64,000 bases of DNA from Holophagae bacterium (GTDB taxonomy: Bacteria > Acidobacteriota > Holophagae > Acanthopleuribacterales > Acanthopleuribacteraceae), in NCBI GenBank assembly GCA_030429565.1, contig JAUIFE010000001.1, positions 1,481,960 through 1,545,959 of the forward strand. The letters are read 5' to 3'. Position 1 is the first letter of the stretch. Each line of letters opens with the position of its first letter. Made by a program: the position numbers and the translations under genes. Shown here piece after piece: positions 1-9,836 of the stretch. The notes under the pieces are model-generated. The model ran no database searches. It saw only the letters and a list, made by a program, of their open reading frames with translations, and was not told the origin of the DNA.

Positions 1-366
1 GCCTAGCGCCCCGTTTTCACCATGGAGCGAGACCCAAGCCACGGTGCGCGTCAGCACCGCAGCCGGTAAACGATAGCCGGCCGCGCCCAGGACCAAGAGC
101 GGCCGCTGTTGAATCCACCAAACTTTTTCGGCCGGCTCCACCAGCACCGCTTCACCACGTGGGTGCACGTGGTAATGAACCTCGAGCCACACGTCATCAC
201 CGACGTTGACACCCATAGCGCCCAAATCGTCGGCAGCCAACCACAGCGGCACGACCGCCGCCGGTGTTTCTTCATTCTGTGCCGGCGCCGATAAAGATAG
301 GCAGGTTAACGCGGCGGCGGTTAAACCCAACAACAGGTAACGCTTCAAAAGATTTCGCAGCAACAT
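1..366 (-). CDS. Exported protein of unknown function, 3' part cut off by window edge
   Basis: An open frame of 122 codons runs from an ATG at 366 to the left edge without a stop, so this is the N-terminal part of a longer protein. A strong ribosome binding site (GGAGG, about 6 bases upstream) fixes the start. Residues 1-32 form a typical signal peptide: basic start (MLLRNLLKRY), a leucine/alanine core, and a likely cleavage after SAPAQ. The mature part begins with an acidic stretch and then a beta-rich segment that includes DVWLEVHYHVHPRG and VWWIQQRPLLVLG. I do not recognise the family; the protein is expected in the periplasm, the outer membrane or outside the cell. The reading frame and signal peptide are seen directly. 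No function is assigned. Confidence 0.7.
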   Translation of the reverse strand, partial: MLLRNLLKRYLLLGLTAAALTCLSLSAPAQNEETPAAVVPLWLAADDLGAMGVNVGDDVWLEVHYHVHPRGEAVLVEPAEKVWWIQQRPLLVLGAAGYRLPAAVLTRTVAWVSLHGENGALG

Positions 367-813
367 GGCAGCCTCCGCGTAGGTTCGGGTCAACGCCCGA
401 CCGCGGCCACGCCAATCAACATGGGCGTGACCGTTTTGAGGATAAACAAACAGGCCACCCGATGCGACAACGCGGGCGATGGGGCTGCACGTACGGCCGT
501 GCTCATCGCGAGGCGACGAAAACGGAGATCGGCAACCTGGGTCGGGCCCGGCTAAACACATAAGGTGGATTCGCGCTATTCTACCATTCTCACCACAGGC
601 TGAACACCTTCGCCTTTATTGCGTAAGTAACAAGACGACCCGCAATTGCCAGGTCCCATTCCCCACACAATCGAACCAAAACAGCGTGGTTCTTGGCGGC
701 AAGCACGCCTTGGCTGTTGCGTCGCAATATTCCGTTTAAACAGACGTCACGCCGACACCCTGCGCGACCGCCCCGCCGAATCACACGCTTTTGACAAAAG
801 GAAGTGCTCCCCC
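367..813. other. Intergenic region between divergent genes
   Basis: This 447-base stretch separates the leftward exported-protein gene from the rightward DUF3291 gene and should hold both promoters. I see no convincing gene, repeat or RNA. The short frames across it lack ribosome binding sites and protein-like composition. Confidence 0.5.
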
Positions 814-1269
814 ATGGCCGATTTCTATTTAGCCCAATACAACATCGCCTACGCCCTTTACCCCTTGGACGACGAACGCATGCACGGCTTCATGTCGCGC
901 CTCGACGAAATCAACGCGCTGGCCGAAGCGGCGCCGGGTTTTGTTTGGCGGCTCAAATCCGATTCCGGCAACGCCACCGATATTCAACTTTACGACGACC
1001 CCAAGGTGGTTGTGAACATGTCGGTCTGGCAAGACGCCGACACCTTGTTCGAATACACCTACCACAGCGATCACGTGAAGGTGTTTGCCGATCGTTACCA
1101 GTGGTTCGAACGCCGTCCCCACGAAGCCCACCTGGCGCTCTGGTGGCATCCCGCCGATCAAACGCCAAGCGGGGAGGAAGGCAAAAAACGACTGGCATAT
1201 TTACAAGAACACGGCCCCAGCGACTACGCCTTCACTCTAAAGCGCCGCTTTGAGAAACCAGCCGTCTAA
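814..1269 (+). CDS. DUF3291 domain-containing protein
   Basis: A 151-residue soluble protein matching the DUF3291 family in length and layout. It begins with the family's usual start (HLAQxN-like, here YLAQYNIAY), followed by a region around residues 30-50 (APGFVWRLKSD). The central strand VNMSVWQDADTLFEYTY and the following HSDHVKVFADRYQWF / HLALWW motifs are family hallmarks. The fold is related to antibiotic-biosynthesis monooxygenase-type dimeric ferredoxin-like barrels, but no activity is established. The ATG at 814 is preferred over upstream starts because AAAGGAAG lies just upstream and the family begins here. It appears monocistronic. Confidence 0.8.
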   Translation: MADFYLAQYNIAYALYPLDDERMHGFMSRLDEINALAEAAPGFVWRLKSDSGNATDIQLYDDPKVVVNMSVWQDADTLFEYTYHSDHVKVFADRYQWFERRPHEAHLALWWHPADQTPSGEEGKKRLAYLQEHGPSDYAFTLKRRFEKPAV

Positions 1270-1469
1270 GCAAAGAAACTTTCCAGGCGGGCACCTGCCA
1301 AACACGTAAAACGTGGGTGCCCCACCCCTGGGGTATGGCCGGTGCCGCGCCTAAAAAGCGAAGGTCGTGCAACCGGTGATCCAAACAAGGCCGCGCCATT
1401 GCGAGAAAAAGCCGAGCCATGGGCCGGACGCAAAAGGACAAGGACCTGTACGCGCCAAAAAGGCGCTAA

Positions 1470-1517
1470 AACGACGAAAGCCCGGAATCTCACAAGAGAT
1501 CCGGGCTTTCGTCGTTG
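1470..1517 (-). terminator. Rho-independent terminator of tRNA-Arg
   Basis: A long, nearly perfect inverted repeat (AACGACGAAAGCCCGG ... CCGGGCTTTCGTCGTT) has the inner stem ATCTC/GAGAT and an ACAA loop. Read leftward it ends in TTTT. It lies just downstream of the tRNA-Arg 3' end at 1530. Confidence 0.8.
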
Positions 1518-1529
1518 CCTTGAGGAGGG

Positions 1530-1606
<77 letters not shown>

Positions 1607-1627
1607 GTGACCTCAAGAACAGGCGCA

Positions 1628-1656
1628 AGAATATCGGTTTGCCCGAACCTTGTCAA
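1628..1656 (-). promoter_or_regulatory. Promoter of tRNA-Arg
   Basis: On the minus strand TTGACA (1656-1651) and TATTCT (1633-1628) are separated by exactly 17 bases and lie about 22 bases upstream of the tRNA 5' end. This is a near-consensus sigma-70 promoter. Confidence 0.85.
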
Positions 1657-1798
1657 ACATTTTTTTATTTTTTTTTAAATCCCTCTCGCAGCGCGTTGGT
1701 TAACCGCCTCACACAGGCTCACATCCCGCGGCGACCGCCATGCTAAAATGCCGGCGAACCCCGTTCACAGTCGCTTCATTTAGGAAGGACCCGGCACC

Positions 1799-2839
1799 AT
1801 GGACCCGATCCCCTACCAGCAATTCAAACGCAAGGTGCGCAACCGCATCCTCGCCATGATCGGCCTGCTCGCATTTGTCACGAGTTACGGCACCCTCGGC
1901 TTCATTCACTTCGAGGGCATGAATCTTCACGATGCCTTTTATATGACCATCATCAGCATCACGACCGTCGGCTACGGCGAAATCGTGCCACTCTCCGATA
2001 GCGGTCGCATGTTTGCCGTCTCGACCATCCTGCTGGGGGTCAGCTCCTCCGGCGTCGCACTCGGCATCCTTTCCAACTTGGTCTTCGAGGAAACCCTGTT
2101 CAAAATACTGCGAGGCAAACACATGGAAAAGACGATCCGCAACCTCACCGATCATTATATTGTATGTGGCTACGGCACCACCGGCGTCGGCATCACCGAG
2201 GAACTGCTGCTACAAGGCGAAACCGTGGTGGTCATCGACAACAACGGCGAGCGCCGACCCGAAGGCGATGTGCGCCACTGTTACTTTATGGAAGGCGATG
2301 CCCGCAAGGACCACACCCTGGCTTCGGCCAACCTCGAAGGCGCCAAAGGCTTGGCAACCAGCTTGACCGAAGACGCCGACAACGTGTTTGTCGTGCTAAC
2401 CGCGCGCGCCATCAACCCCAACCTGCGCATCGTCAGCCGTTACAAAGACCCCGACACCGAAAAGAAACTGTTAACGGCAGGCGCCAACCACGCCATATCT
2501 CCTTATAAAATGGGCGGCCAACGCCTAGCGCTCGCCCTCGCCAATCCGATCCTCATGAAGTTCATTGACAAACCCTTCCGCCAAAAGGGCCTGCGGGTGC
2601 ATTTCCTGCAACTCGAGGTGCCCGACAACTCACCGATCCACGGCAAACAAATCAAAAACAGCCGTATTCGCGAGGAATCGCTGGGCGCCCTGATCGTCGG
2701 CTTAATTGAAACCAACGGTGAGTCGGTGTTTAACCCCAGCCCCGAGTACCGGCTCGACCGCGTCAAGGAACTGCTGGTCCTGGGTGACGATGAACAAATT
2801 CAATCACTGCGCCTCTATATTAATGGGTCGAAAAAATGA
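1799..2839 (+). CDS. Potassium channel with cytoplasmic RCK (TrkA-N/TrkA-C) domains
   Basis: A 346-residue two-transmembrane-helix K+ channel of the MthK/Kch type in the inner membrane. Helix 1 is about residues 17-38. The pore loop carries the selectivity filter TVGYG at 56-60, and helix 2 is about 70-98. A Rossmann RCK-N domain follows, with the glycine-rich CGYGTTGVG near 123-131 and an acidic end of strand 2 (VVVIDNN) typical of NAD(H)-binding RCK domains. The last 90 residues look like a TrkA-C domain. Such channels open on ligand (Ca2+ or nucleotide) binding to the RCK ring; the ligand here is unknown. A ribosome binding site TAGGAAGGA precedes the ATG at 1799. It appears monocistronic. 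Confidence 0.92.
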   Translation: MDPIPYQQFKRKVRNRILAMIGLLAFVTSYGTLGFIHFEGMNLHDAFYMTIISITTVGYGEIVPLSDSGRMFAVSTILLGVSSSGVALGILSNLVFEETLFKILRGKHMEKTIRNLTDHYIVCGYGTTGVGITEELLLQGETVVVIDNNGERRPEGDVRHCYFMEGDARKDHTLASANLEGAKGLATSLTEDADNVFVVLTARAINPNLRIVSRYKDPDTEKKLLTAGANHAISPYKMGGQRLALALANPILMKFIDKPFRQKGLRVHFLQLEVPDNSPIHGKQIKNSRIREESLGALIVGLIETNGESVFNPSPEYRLDRVKELLVLGDDEQIQSLRLYINGSKK

Positions 2840-3102
2840 AGCGGGACCCTGACCCCGTTTGCTTCGTGAATTTGGTGTCAAATTTGCCCGTCGCCCCTCG
2901 CAAACGTGGGCATTGGTTAGCTTTTGAGCTATAGTTAGCGCGGACTTCTCAGCACGCCGCCTTGCCAGGCAAGCCAAACGCCGGCGTGTCATGGGAAGAG
3001 AGCGGCCGAATTGCCGGATCGTCGTCGTTGAGAGATTTGGCAGTGTGCCGATAAGTGTCTCAAGACCGATCGCACGCCGCGCGAATGTGAATAGGTACGC
3101 TT

Positions 3103-3726
3103 ATGAAAATTCTCAATATTCATCCCGAAACGCCCCAGCAGCGCTTGCTGGATATCGCGCTCAACCATTTGCGCCAGGGCGGACTACTGGCCTACCCCAC
3201 CGACACTTGCTACGGATTGGGTTGCGATATTCACCATAAAAAAGCGATCGACGCGATTTACCGCCTGAAACGCATGAAGCCGGACAAGCCGCTGAGCTTT
3301 ATTTGCAACGACCTGACGCATATCAGTAGCTACGCTCAAGTTTCCAACCTGGCGTATAAGATGATGCGCAAGTTGCTGCCAGGCCCCTACACCTTTGTGT
3401 TGCCCGCCACTCGCGAGGTCCCCAAACTGCTGCAAAGCAAACGCAAGGAAGTCGGCATTCGCGTGCCCGATCACCCAATTATGCTCGAGTTGGTACGCCA
3501 ACTGGGCAATCCGATTATTTCGACGACCTGCCAAATGGCCGATGACGATCAGCCCGCCACTGATGTGTGGGACATCAAGGAGCGCTTCGGCCACTTGATC
3601 GATATGGCCGTCGACGGCGATTACATTTACCCCGAATACTCAACCGTCGTCTCGATTCGCGACGACGAACTTGAAGTGCTGCGCGAGGGCAAAGGCGATA
3701 CCAGCTTCTTTGCCGGCCTGGTTTAA
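3103..3726 (+). CDS. Sua5/YciO/YrdC (TsaC-like) family protein
   Basis: A 207-residue member of the Sua5/YciO/YrdC family. Residues 28-40 read [13 protein letters not shown], the family nucleotide-binding signature, followed by the [10 protein letters not shown] lysine/arginine loop at 56-65 and [11 protein letters not shown] near 105. The length and the PTDTCYGLG wording resemble the YciO branch more than the TsaC enzyme that makes threonylcarbamoyl-adenylate for the tRNA t6A modification, so I do not assign tsaC. TcdA, which acts later on t6A, is encoded at 45.6 kb. The start ATG follows TAGGTACGCTT. The next gene starts 43 bases on, so the two may share a transcript. Confidence 0.85.
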   Translation: MKILNIHPETPQQRLLDIALNHLRQGGLLAYPTDTCYGLGCDIHHKKAIDAIYRLKRMKPDKPLSFICNDLTHISSYAQVSNLAYKMMRKLLPGPYTFVLPATREVPKLLQSKRKEVGIRVPDHPIMLELVRQLGNPIISTTCQMADDDQPATDVWDIKERFGHLIDMAVDGDYIYPEYSTVVSIRDDELEVLREGKGDTSFFAGLV

Positions 3727-3769
3727 GCACCGCCCGATCCCTGCAGTATCGAACCCCCTGGAGGCAAGC

Positions 3770-4834
3770 GTGACCCTGACCCAACCCATTTTGGTAACCG
3801 GCGGCGCCGGATTCATCGGCGCGAATTTTGTACTGGCGGCCGTTGCGCGCGGCCTGCGCGTGGTCAACCTCGATAAACTGACCTATGCCGGTAACCCCAA
3901 TAACCTGGCGAGTATCGCCGACAACGCCGCCTATACCTTTGTCCAAGGCGATATCGGCGATGCGGCTTTAGTCGCCAAACTGCTGCGCGACCACGAAATC
4001 GGCGCCGTCGTAAACTTCGCCGCCGAAAGCCATGTGGACCGCTCCATCGACGGTCCCGCCGCCTTCATTGAAACCAATGTCAACGGCACCTTTAACTTAC
4101 TGGACCAATCGCGTTTGTACTGGAACGATCTGGCCGATTCCGCCAAACAGCATTTCCGCTTCTTGCACGTCTCCACCGACGAGGTTTACGGCTCCTTGGG
4201 TCCCGAGGGTTACTTCACCGAAGAAACCCCCTACGCGCCTAATTCGCCCTATTCCGCATCAAAAGCGGCATCGGATCACTTGGTGCGTGCCTATTTCCAC
4301 ACCTACGGCATGCCGTGCGTGACCACCAATTGCTCCAACAACTACGGCCCTTTGCAATTCCCGGAAAAACTCATTCCGGTCATCATTCTCAAAGCGCTGC
4401 GCGGCGAATCGATTCCGGTCTACGGTGACGGCAGCAACATCCGCGACTGGTTGTACGTGGAAGATCACTGCAGTGCCATCATGCGCGTGTTGGAAGACGG
4501 TCGTCTGGGTGAGACATACAACATCGGCGGCAACAACGAGAAAACCAACCTCGAGGTTGTCAAACACATTTGCGCCATGTTGGACGAAATCAAACCCGGC
4601 GACAAACCCTACGCCGATTTGATTACCTTCGTAAAGGACCGCCCCGGTCACGACCGCCGTTACGCCATTGACGCGAGCAAAATCAAACGTGAGTTGGACT
4701 GGGAACCGGCCGAAACCTTCACGACCGGTATGCGCAAAACCGTCACCTGGTACCTGGACAACATGGCTTGGTGCGAAAACATCCTGAGCGGCGACTACCG
4801 GCTGGAACGCCTCGGGCTCGACAAAGAAGACTAA
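3770..4834 (+). CDS. rfbB: dTDP-glucose 4,6-dehydratase
   Basis: A 354-residue extended short-chain dehydrogenase. It converts dTDP-D-glucose to dTDP-4-keto-6-deoxy-D-glucose, the branch point to dTDP-rhamnose and other deoxysugars. The NAD-binding motif [11 protein letters not shown] lies at the N-terminus. [11 protein letters not shown] (about residue 134) provides the catalytic Thr/Asp/Glu, and YSASKAASD (about 161) is the Tyr-x3-Lys pair. [26 protein letters not shown] and the C-terminal [12 protein letters not shown] are all conserved. The start is taken as GTG at 3770, with GGAGG 6 bases upstream. The rest of the rml set is not in this window. The deoxysugar could feed LPS or the glycosyltransferase at 36 kb; that link is inference. 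Confidence 0.95.
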   Translation: MTLTQPILVTGGAGFIGANFVLAAVARGLRVVNLDKLTYAGNPNNLASIADNAAYTFVQGDIGDAALVAKLLRDHEIGAVVNFAAESHVDRSIDGPAAFIETNVNGTFNLLDQSRLYWNDLADSAKQHFRFLHVSTDEVYGSLGPEGYFTEETPYAPNSPYSASKAASDHLVRAYFHTYGMPCVTTNCSNNYGPLQFPEKLIPVIILKALRGESIPVYGDGSNIRDWLYVEDHCSAIMRVLEDGRLGETYNIGGNNEKTNLEVVKHICAMLDEIKPGDKPYADLITFVKDRPGHDRRYAIDASKIKRELDWEPAETFTTGMRKTVTWYLDNMAWCENILSGDYRLERLGLDKED

Positions 4835-4837
4835 TTC

Positions 4838-4889
4838 GGCGACCACGTCGTGGCGACCACGTCGTGGCGACCACGTCGTGGCGACCACT
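4838..4889. repeat. 14-bp tandem repeat, about 3.7 copies
   Basis: The unit GGCGACCACGTCGT is repeated head to tail at 4838, 4852 and 4866, with a partial copy at 4880-4889, immediately after the rfbB stop codon. Each unit contains the near-palindrome CCACGTCGTGG, so the array can form alternative hairpins. It lies between rfbB and the DUF4126 gene. Confidence 0.9.
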
Positions 4890-5038
4890 CGTAACCGTGA
4901 AAGATGCATCTGGTACAACTTTCGCGGTTGCCAAGCGGCACGCGTCGCGAAAAACGCGCCCGGCCCTTCCCTTTTGCGCTTCCCGCCCCTATGTTTCAGA
5001 CTAAGCATTGAATGAAATCCGCCCGGGAGGAAGCGACC

Positions 5039-5629
5039 ATGGAAGAATTACTCGCGCTCATGATCGGGGTCGGCCTCAGCGCCGCCTGCGGTTTCCGCGT
5101 TTTTGTGCCTTTACTTGTCTTGAGTTTGGCGGCCAATACCGGCCACGTCGAGCTCAGTGAAACCTTTATGTGGATCGGCGAACCCACCGCCTCGGCCGCC
5201 TTCGGTGTCGCCACCGCCCTCGAAATCGGCGCCTATTATATTCCTTGGCTCGACAACCTGCTCGATACCGCCGCCGCCCCCTGTGCCGTCGTTGCCGGTG
5301 TGATCGCGACCGGCTCCATGACACAAGACATGAGTCCACTCATGAGCTGGAGTGTGGCCATCATCGCCGGCGGCGGCACCAGTGCCCTCGTCCAATTCGG
5401 CACCACGATCACCCGCCAAATCTCGACCCTCACCACCGGCGGGCTGGGTAATCCGGTCATTGCCACGGCTGAACTCGGCGGCTCCCTCTTCATGGCGGTC
5501 CTTGCCATCCTCTTCCCCGTCCTCGCCGCCGCCGCGGTCGTCACGCTCATGATCCTCACCTACCGCGCCTTCAGGCGGTGGCGTACCCGCCGACAGGAAG
5601 GCCGCACGAGTATTCCCGCCCCTTCGTAG
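5039..5629 (+). CDS. DUF4126 family inner-membrane protein
   Basis: A 196-residue hydrophobic protein with four to five predicted transmembrane helices and glycine/alanine-rich loops. The N-terminal LLALMIGVGLSAACGFRVF and the central AAPCAVVAGVIATGS segment match the DUF4126 family of small integral membrane proteins, whose function is unknown. The C-terminus is a short basic tail (RRWRTRRQEGR), likely cytoplasmic. The ATG at 5039 is chosen over an upstream one at 5012 because GGGAGG lies 8 bases before it. Confidence 0.8.
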   Translation: MEELLALMIGVGLSAACGFRVFVPLLVLSLAANTGHVELSETFMWIGEPTASAAFGVATALEIGAYYIPWLDNLLDTAAAPCAVVAGVIATGSMTQDMSPLMSWSVAIIAGGGTSALVQFGTTITRQISTLTTGGLGNPVIATAELGGSLFMAVLAILFPVLAAAAVVTLMILTYRAFRRWRTRRQEGRTSIPAPS

Positions 5630-5710
5630 CCGCTACCGCCGCGGCGGCAGGCGCGCGCAGGATTAGCACCCTTTTCGCCCAACCCTGGTGCGCGTGGTTA
5701 CCAAAAATCA

Positions 5711-6400
5711 CCTCTGGGGAAAGGCGCCGGGCAGGGTTGCCCTTGGTTTCCCATTCCGCCCGACGGAAGAAGCCGTCGCGCCGAAAGCGCGTGACGATTG
5801 ACGCCCTTTTTCGTGGGCGTCGCTTGTGCCGAGGCTCGACTCTGATGCACCGCGACGGGAAGGGCGGCTTGCTTCTCTGTGCTTTCCGCTGCGCATTCCG
5901 CCTCGGAGGAAGTGGCGCGCGGGGACCTTCCCCCTGTATTCCCTGCATGGTTCCGCGTTGTTGGTTACTTGAAATTGGGCGACCCGGCCTCGACACCCAT
6001 CGTTTACCGCTAGCGCCTCGGAAAAAGAGGCGCGTAGCGCTTACCCTGCAGGGATAGCCGCCACGTCTCGCCCTTCAGCCACCACAAACCGTCGCTCACT
6101 ACGCGGGCTAATGCCGCCTTTCTACCAGCGGCGATATCAAGCCGATCATAATTTGGCGTCGTGCATCGCAACGGCCTTCGTAAATCCCCCATCGTGCGTG
6201 CCGATGCCTTCCCACCCGCCAACGCACACCTCGCCTGGCACCATACTCCAACCACCCGCGCGCCACTTCTTCCGAGGCGTACCTCCGCTACCCCTCTGCG
6301 CCGATGCTCGGCCGCCCTTCCTTACAACGCGCGCCATGCTCCTTTGCACACCTCGCCCCGCGCGCGCGCCCTCTTCCGAGGCGCTCGCGGCCACGAACCT
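5711..6400. repeat. Degenerate copies of a dispersed GC-rich repeat family
   Basis: This non-coding block shares characteristic strings with the right end of the window. GGGGAAAGGCGCCG, GGTTGCCCTTGG and GCCCGACGGAAGAAGCC occur near 5714-5780 and again near 62310-62375 and 62550-62600. CGCGCCAC-TCTTCCGAGGCG-type strings occur near 6260, 6370 and 63070. GGCCTCGACACCCAT near 5987 matches GGCCTCGATACCCAT on the other strand near 63100. Copies occur in both orientations. No protein-coding signal is evident; apparent frames are by-products of high GC content. Confidence 0.7.
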
Positions 6401-6430
6401 AGAGATCTGGCGTGGCGCCCTTCCCCAAAC

Positions 6431-6470
6431 AAAAATAACCCGGCCACATCTGACGATGTGAGCCGGGTTT
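6431..6470 (-). terminator. Terminator of the TonB-dependent receptor gene
   Basis: Inverted repeat AACCCGGCTCACATC / GATGTGGCCGGGTT (minus strand) with a GTCA loop, followed by ATTTTTG. It lies just past the stop codon of the leftward TonB receptor gene. Confidence 0.85.
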
Positions 6471-6510
6471 TGAGAACCGTAAGTTGAAAGGGTCGCGAAC
6501 GACCCGTCAC

Positions 6511-9177
6511 TTAGAAGCGGTTGGTGATTTGAGTGTAGAAGAAAGTACCGTACAGGTTGTGGGTCGAGCCATCGAAGTTGTCGTTAAACGCTTGCGCGGA
6601 GAACGGAGGCTCTTCATCCAACAAGTTGTCGATACCAACGGAGATACGGAAGTCAGGGTTAAACGCGTAACCAGCTTGAACATCAACAGTTAACCAGCTA
6701 TCGATGGTACGAGTTTCGCCACTGAAAGGTTCGATTTCGTCGTAAGTGCTGATGTAGTTAAAGCCACCGGAAACATTGAGTTTGCCGGAGTTCAAAGACC
6801 ACAACAGGTTGAATTTGTTGTCGGGGATAGAACCTGGACCATCGTTACCGTCAAAGGTGCCGGCACGTTCGATGAACGGCGTATCAGGCGTGGCTTGTTC
6901 GTTCCACTCATCCATCAGGGTGCCATTCAGGGTCAAGCTCAAACCGTCGAGCACATCCGGCATGCGGTAGCTCAAGTTGAAATCCCAACCGCTAACCTGA
7001 ACACGACCTACGTTGATGGGGGTCGCGACCAAAGTTTGCAGGAAACCACCGCTGTCGCGGATAACGCGATCGGCGAAAGCACCAGTGGCGGCGTTTTCGT
7101 CGAGGATGTATTGAGCGTTGGCTTTAACCACGTCTTCTTGGTCGATTTCAAAACGATCCAGGGTGAAGCTGAGGTTTTCAACCGGCTCAACAACCAAACC
7201 AATGGTGGTCACCTCGGAGCTCTCGGGATCGAGGTCGGGGTTGGAACCAAAGATGGTCAAGAACTGGGTGCGGGTTTCACCGGCGGGCGCCAGCGGGTCA
7301 ACCAAAGTGGGGAAACTCTGAGAGTTACCGCTGTACAATTGGTTGAGGGTCGGTGCTTTAAAGGTTTCAGAGTAAGTGGCGCGCAAGGCGACTTGCTCGA
7401 TGGGCTTGTACTTGAAGCCAAACTTAGGTGCGAAGTTGGTACCGAAGTCAGAGTAGTCGGAGTAACGACCGGCGAAGGTCATTTCCAACAACTGGGCACC
7501 AGGCACGGAGTTGGCAAGGGGCACGTACAATTCAGCGTAGGCTTCTTTCAGATCGCGATCACCGAAGGTGCGCTCGAAGTTGGTGAAACCAATCGTTTCG
7601 CCCAATGAAACCAAGCTATCGGGGTTGTCTTCACCGAATTCTTCGCGGTACTCAACACCAGCGGCAAAACCGAGGCCGCCCGCGGGCAAGAAGGCCAAGG
7701 TACCGGCGATGTTAAACGCCAACTGCTTCATGTTGGAACGGCCGGTGAACAGGCCGGTGGTGGAGACGTAGTCGAGCATTTCAGGAGTGATGCTGCCAGG
7801 GCCGCCGAACAAGTTCAGCGGGATACAGCCGTCGCCGGCAGCCAAACAGGCATCTGTCGGCCCGAGTGCCAAAGCAACGCGGGGACCGATCAAAGCACCG
7901 GCTTGGAAGTTGCGGCGCGTGTCTTCGTGCCACAGGAAGTAACCATCCCAGCTCCAGTCTGTGCCGAAGGTACCTTCAACACCACCAACGAAGCGGTAGT
8001 TATCGCCTTCACGCTCAGCAGAACGCAAACCGGTTTCGAGCATACGACGACGAACGTCGGGGATGTCGACACCGAAGGGGTTGTAAACGTTGTCGGCGGA
8101 AACGGTGATGGGACCGAAACCGTTGAAAGCGGTAAACAAGGGGTTTGGCGCCAAACCGTTATCGGTTTTGACTTTCATGTACCATGCTTCGGCAAAAAAC
8201 GAGATGTTGTCTTTCCAGTCGTAAGAACCGGACAAGAAGATGTTGCTGCGTTCTTGCGGCAAGGTAGCAGGTGTTTCTTCACGGAAGTTGTAACGGTCAA
8301 CCAAGTTGTCAAACGCACGGAAGTGAGAAACGTCGGAACCGTCGCCCAAGGTGGGGTCGTAGGTCATAACGCCCAGGCCGGGAACGTTGAAGTAACCCGT
8401 CGGCGTGGCGGAAGAACGGTTGAAGTAACCGAGTTCAACACCGTAGTCACGGGTGTCGGCATCGCTGGAGATGTCGCGATCACGGCTGAAGACACCGGTT
8501 TTGTCGTAGTAGTTGGCACTGATCATGATGCGTGCGCGATCGGTGCTGGTACCGAACAAAATGCTGGCGTTCTGGGTTTCCAAATCGCTGCGTGACGTTT
8601 GGCCGTAGTAAATCGGCGTTTCAAAGCCGTCAACGTGATCGCGGGTGATGATGTTGACAACACCGGCAACCGCATCGGAACCGTAGATGGCGGAACCGCC
8701 GTCTTTCAGAACTTCGATGCGTTCAACCGCTTGCAGCGGGATGGTGTTGAGGTCAACGGAAGCACTGGCGCGGCCGTGGTTAACCAGGCGGCGACCGTTC
8801 AACAGAACCAGAGTGTTGGAGGAATCCAGACCACGAATGGTAATGGTAGAGCGGTCATCGTTACCGTTTGAGATGTTGGTGTTGAGCGCGCCACCGGTGA
8901 CCGAGGGCAACTCTTGCAGGATGCGATCAATTGAGGTCGCACCGGATTTTTCGATTTGTTCCCGAGTTACAACGTCGATTGGCGCCGCGGTTTCCGCATC
9001 GGTCCGCTTGATGCGGGTCCCGGTAACGGTGATCCGTTCTTCGACAGGCTCAATCTTTTCGGGTTCTTTGTCATTGTCCTGAGCAAATGAAGCGGCAGTA
9101 AACGAGAAGGCCAGCGCCACAATAGTGGATAGACGAGCCAGTCCTCGGACTGCCTTCGAGTCAGTCAAAATACCCAA
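6511..9177 (-). CDS. TonB-dependent outer-membrane receptor
   Basis: An 888-residue TonB-dependent receptor. A signal peptide covers about residues 1-32 (ALAFSFTAASFAQ). It is followed by a TonB-box-like segment (ERITVTGTRIKR) and a plug domain with the usual IRGLDSSNTLVLLNGRRL and the VERIEVLKDGGSAIYGSDA motif near 150-170. The remainder is a long outer-membrane barrel rich in aromatic-ended strands, finishing in NRF, a typical terminal phenylalanine. The style (VTGTRIKRTD, ALNTNISNGN) resembles receptors of peptide or complex nutrient uptake, but the substrate is not predictable. The start appears to be TTG at 9177, with AGGAGA 6 bases upstream. A promoter and a terminator bracket it as a single-gene unit. 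Confidence 0.93.
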   Translation of the reverse strand: MGILTDSKAVRGLARLSTIVALAFSFTAASFAQDNDKEPEKIEPVEERITVTGTRIKRTDAETAAPIDVVTREQIEKSGATSIDRILQELPSVTGGALNTNISNGNDDRSTITIRGLDSSNTLVLLNGRRLVNHGRASASVDLNTIPLQAVERIEVLKDGGSAIYGSDAVAGVVNIITRDHVDGFETPIYYGQTSRSDLETQNASILFGTSTDRARIMISANYYDKTGVFSRDRDISSDADTRDYGVELGYFNRSSATPTGYFNVPGLGVMTYDPTLGDGSDVSHFRAFDNLVDRYNFREETPATLPQERSNIFLSGSYDWKDNISFFAEAWYMKVKTDNGLAPNPLFTAFNGFGPITVSADNVYNPFGVDIPDVRRRMLETGLRSAEREGDNYRFVGGVEGTFGTDWSWDGYFLWHEDTRRNFQAGALIGPRVALALGPTDACLAAGDGCIPLNLFGGPGSITPEMLDYVSTTGLFTGRSNMKQLAFNIAGTLAFLPAGGLGFAAGVEYREEFGEDNPDSLVSLGETIGFTNFERTFGDRDLKEAYAELYVPLANSVPGAQLLEMTFAGRYSDYSDFGTNFAPKFGFKYKPIEQVALRATYSETFKAPTLNQLYSGNSQSFPTLVDPLAPAGETRTQFLTIFGSNPDLDPESSEVTTIGLVVEPVENLSFTLDRFEIDQEDVVKANAQYILDENAATGAFADRVIRDSGGFLQTLVATPINVGRVQVSGWDFNLSYRMPDVLDGLSLTLNGTLMDEWNEQATPDTPFIERAGTFDGNDGPGSIPDNKFNLLWSLNSGKLNVSGGFNYISTYDEIEPFSGETRTIDSWLTVDVQAGYAFNPDFRISVGIDNLLDEEPPFSAQAFNDNFDGSTHNLYGTFFYTQITNRF

Positions 9178-9292
9178 CGTTTTTCTCCTAAGGTCTAATG
9201 ATTCGAATCTGAAAATCCTGCTAACGGCATCAAATGGCCGTGCAGTGAAAAAAATGGTTATAAATGCAAAGCATTGATTGAAACTGACTCAG

Positions 9293-9322
9293 AATCTACC
9301 CAATGGCCGAGGAGACTGTCAA
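9293..9322 (-). promoter_or_regulatory. Probable promoter of the TonB receptor gene
   Basis: On the minus strand TTGACA (9322-9317) and TAGATT (9298-9293) are 18 bases apart. They lie about 115 bases upstream of the TTG start, giving a leader of roughly 110 bases. Confidence 0.55.
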
Positions 9323-9836
9323 CAAACTTTTACAAAGGCACAGATCGGCCCAAGCCCTTACGAACCAACAATCCACGGCACCAGCGCAGTATGGACCCTA
9401 ACTAAATCACAGAAAATATTAAACCTATCGCTTCTCCTTACGTAACGAAGCAGCACCCACACCCCCCTATAAAAAAATCATTTTTTTTTACACTTCGCGC
9501 TGTGACCTCGATCATCTTCGCCCAATCCGTAAACAAACGCCCTTCCCTAACAAAAACACGCCACCAAGTCTTTCCAAGACAAACACTTAACACCCAAAAA
9601 CACCCGCTGAAGCACGCGCGATAGCCCAGCCTCGCTCACAAAACACCCGCATCTTCACCTCAGCCGGCCTCACCCCTGACTTTTCTCACCGTTCAAAAAA
9701 AACACCCTCATCATTATTTATATGTACGGAACCCCAACTTACACCATCACCTGCGCCAAGGACTTGTCAACCAGCGGCCGACAAGGTAAAAACGGAGCAA
9801 GAGGGGAACCCTTTGATTTTGCACTAAGGACGATTT
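9323..9836. other. Divergent intergenic region, AT-rich in part
   Basis: This is part of the 659-base gap between two divergent genes. It contains homopolymer runs (AAAAAATCATTTTTTTT near 9470-9490) and is less GC-rich than its surroundings. No gene or RNA was recognised. The promoter for the rightward gene at 9837 should lie here. Confidence 0.4.
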
